From the NCBI GenBank assembly GCA_036925085.1, contig JAUPFP010000004.1, positions 1-64,000 of the forward strand: DNA of 64,000 nucleotides. Reading direction: 5' to 3'. This stretch comes from Brachycybe producta (lineage: Eukaryota > Arthropoda > Diplopoda > Playtdesmida > Andrognathidae). Both the position numbers and the translations under genes were made by a program. The notes under the pieces are model-generated. The model did no database searches. It was not told the DNA's origin and saw nothing but the letters and a program-made list of their open reading frames with translations. Shown one piece after another: positions 62,501-64,000 of the stretch (positions are counted from its first letter, which is position 1; each line of letters starts with the position of its first letter).

Positions 62501-63908
62501 TTAAACGAAATGTATTGTTAAATGTTTAAAAAAAAAGTGTTCAATGTATTAGAAAAGTGGTTCCAATACTATTTTTGTCTATAAATGACGTTGAACAAGT
62601 GTTTGATTCGCTCTAGTTTTCTCTTAATTATACACACCTGGCAGTATAGTTTGAAATTTTTACACAAAACTCTTTCAAATTTTGACTGTCTACTGAATCA
62701 TCGTTCTGATCGTCACACATTTTTTTTTCTCTTAACATGCCAAATGTTTCAAGTTTCAACATTAAGAGAGAATTTTCCCATACATCAAATAGTACGTCTA
62801 TCAAAGATTAAATCACCCTTTCCCTTTTTTGGAAGCAACTTTTTATTTTTTTTTTGTAAAAAAAAATATTTATTTTAAATTAGAAAAGTAAATAAACTTT
62901 ACAAAAATGGTATTTTTCAAGTTTGCTATTCTTTTAAAGATAAACTCTTTATGATAATTTAATTTTTTTTAGCAACAAAGTTTTACTTTCAAACATGTCG
63001 TAAAAGTTATATTTTAGAAAGTTCCTTTCATAAAAAGACTCAATGCATATTCATTTCTTTTTATAATTTTGATTCAAAAGTATTTCGTTTTTGAGGCGAT
63101 TGTTGTTAAGCGCCAAACTGAACAAACACCAGATCAGATAAACGCTAAAAAAATTAGCAGTTATTCACTTTGGTATTTCATCAGTTCGACGCTTATTGTT
63201 TCATCTATTTAAGAGTCGATTATGTTTGAAAAGATCCCGATTCATTTTAGCTTTTGCCTTATTGGACGCCTTTGGCGCGGCGACGCACTGCGCCTACATA
63301 ACAACTCGTTGAAAGCTAAATGCTTTATATTTTTCCTAACCCTTAATATGGAAGTTTGGTGTTTATTCAGTTTGACATTTATTCAATTTGGCACTTGTTT
63401 AGTTTCGTGTTTGTTCCAATTGGCACTTATTCCAATTGGCATTTATTCAATTTGGGACTTTTTTTTAATTTGGGGCTTCTATAATTGGCGCTAGATAAGC
63501 GCCACCACCAAAACGAACAATGTTCCTCATGTTGATATCAGTGCTGGATTGAACTGTCAAATTAACACATCTTTTTTTGATGGACATTAATGCAATTTAA
63601 AATGCAATGTAAAAATTTCTGTTTGAGATCTATAAATGAAATACATTTGTTTTCGTTTTCTTTTGTTGTGACAGACACCGTTTGCTTCTATTGTTATCGA
63701 TAGCCAGTGTGTGGCTTCAAAGGGGTCAAGAGGTGTTCGCCGGTGGAATTGAAAATCCAACACTGACGTACACCCCATTGGAAACAGCTGAATCGTCAAG
63801 AGATCTCGTGAATGACGAAGACTGTGCCTTAATAATTCCTCATAGTGGAAAAAGTCGCTTATACGACCATGGTGTTTCTGTGCTCAAGGGATATGCCCCG
63901 TTTGATAG
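50501..63908 (+). CDS. Unidentified signal-peptide protein, 5' part (continues past the window)
   Basis: Exon 1 supplies only 11 coding nt (ATG TAT GCA AG, 50501-50511) before a strong donor GTGAGT. Exon 2 is 63675-63908 (acceptor GACAG, donor GT at 63909, phase 2 out). Joined, the start reads MYARHRLLLLLSIASVWL then QRGQEVFAGG: a textbook signal peptide, with a basic start, a Leu-rich core and small residues at the likely cut site. The mature start contains IENPTLTYTPLE, CALIIPHSGKSRLYD and HGVSVLKGYAPFDR. The ATG is the first in frame after an upstream TGA at about 50420 and has G at -3. The intron is 13.2 kb and full of MITEs. I do not recognise the family; it is presumably secreted or a type I membrane protein. 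Confidence 0.55.
51090..51440. mobile_element. Degenerate family C (AAGTAAT) element
   Basis: Dense AAGTAAT/ATTACTT in both orientations, ending CACTTCAGAAACACTGG. Ends too eroded for a duplication call. In the long intron. Confidence 0.5.
52762..53083. mobile_element. hAT-like MITE, family D, right end truncated
   Basis: Begins TAGGGCTCGGATTTTTATAC. The right arm ends GCATAAAAATCC without the terminal GAGCCCTA. Related throughout to 58482-58801. Confidence 0.75.
55150..55880. mobile_element. Diverged family A MITE split by family B
   Basis: Eroded left arm (CGAACTCTTGAC, TTTCAGGAGCAA, TTTAGAAAGTGGAACTG) and right arm after 55700 ending CTTCTAGTTTCTAAACACTT. Confidence 0.6.
55401..55699 (-). 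mobile_element. PIF/Harbinger-like MITE, family B, copy 3 (reverse)
   Basis: 299 bp, reverse complement of copies 1 and 2, ending GTGTGTACTAGGTA. Flank AAA on the left and TAA on the right, so the duplication is imperfect here. Confidence 0.75.
57105..57298. repeat. Tandem AATATATCTAAA repeat, unit about 12 bp
   Basis: About 16 units of AAAAATATATCTA with TCGA and CATA variants. The reverse-strand open frame of FRYIF/LDIF repeats is a by-product. Confidence 0.9.
58482..58801. mobile_element. hAT-like MITE, family D, intact
   Basis: 320 bp. Ends TAGGGCTCGGATTTTTATGC and its reverse complement GCATAAAAATCCGAGCCCTA, with perfect 8-bp duplications ATAATAAT at 58474-58481 and 58802-58809. Confidence 0.9.
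59750..60172. mobile_element. Two joined family A MITE pieces
   Basis: A partial copy (59750-59892) meets a second copy beginning TTAAGGTGGGTTTTAAAGTG at 59893 and running to about 60172. Confidence 0.7.
60202..60294. repeat. Perfect 44-bp inverted repeat with 5-nt loop
   Basis: Arms 60202-60245 and 60251-60294 are exact reverse complements (starting TAGTAATTTTCGATATTATG), loop GTTTT. Confidence 0.95.
61735..62035. mobile_element. Family A MITE with intact right end
   Basis: The right arm runs GCATCTGAAAGACAGAACAA to the terminal CACTTTAAAACCACCTTAA. Left end truncated. Confidence 0.8.
63355..63480. repeat. Short tandem repeat, about 19-bp unit
   Basis: Five to six variants of GGCACTTATTCAATTT. 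Confidence 0.7.
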
Positions 63909-64000
63909 GTACCCAACCCCCCCACCCACTCCACCTCCCTTGCCTTCTAAATTTACAAATCTGACCTAATATGTCATACCAAATACTAATTTACAAACTA

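Noticed and set aside
63909..63969. Pro-rich extension of exon 2 of the right-hand gene
   Set aside because: Follows a donor (GTACCC) and is C-rich simple sequence ending in a stop; more likely intron, though the donor is not strong.

Overview
The window is AT-rich nuclear DNA of an invertebrate animal. The genes are split by many short GT-AG introns and lie among dozens of small non-autonomous DNA transposons. The gene set (active-zone RIM, ciliary WDR35/IFT121, a membrane adenylyl cyclase, RPAP2, a UBA-containing PTH2) is metazoan. Base composition and intron size would fit a tunicate or another AT-rich invertebrate, but the sequence alone does not fix the species. No bacterial-type genes, operons, CRISPR arrays, rRNAs or tRNAs were recognised.

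Layout. (1) About 421-8935, plus strand: the 3' part of a RIM gene (C2A domain, Ser/Arg-rich linker, C2B domain, stop). (2) 8936-14543: intergenic, with nested MITEs, AT-rich low complexity, a (TA)n tract and a possible small minus-strand transcript with its own promoter. (3) 14544-22211, minus: complete WDR35/IFT121. (4) 23138 to about 30415, minus: an adenylyl cyclase closest to the type 8/1 class. (5) 30416-35442: repeat-rich intergenic DNA with a 0.9 kb foldback element. (6) 35443-36964, plus: a UBA-PTH2 peptidyl-tRNA hydrolase. (7) 37270-41248, minus: RPAP2, convergent with the previous gene. (8) 41249-50100: repeat-rich intergenic DNA with transposons nested up to three deep and a minisatellite. 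(9) From 50501, plus: the start of an unidentified gene with a signal peptide. Its 11-nt first coding segment is separated by a 13.2 kb intron from exon 2 (63675-63908), and the gene continues past the right edge.

The genes are unrelated housekeeping, ciliary and neuronal loci and do not form a pathway. Three observations stand out. RIM carries two adjacent, similar exons with identical phases; using both or neither gives an early stop, so splicing frame forces an either/or choice. A perfect RFX X-box lies in intron 1 of the ciliary gene WDR35. One MITE family with TTAA-type ends has entered introns of nearly every gene and carries a splice-acceptor-like sequence in its terminal repeat.

Exon boundaries were set by hand from reading frame, GT/AG and remembered family sequence. 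Where a boundary is uncertain the entry says so. TE superfamily names rest on target-site duplication length and terminal sequence only.
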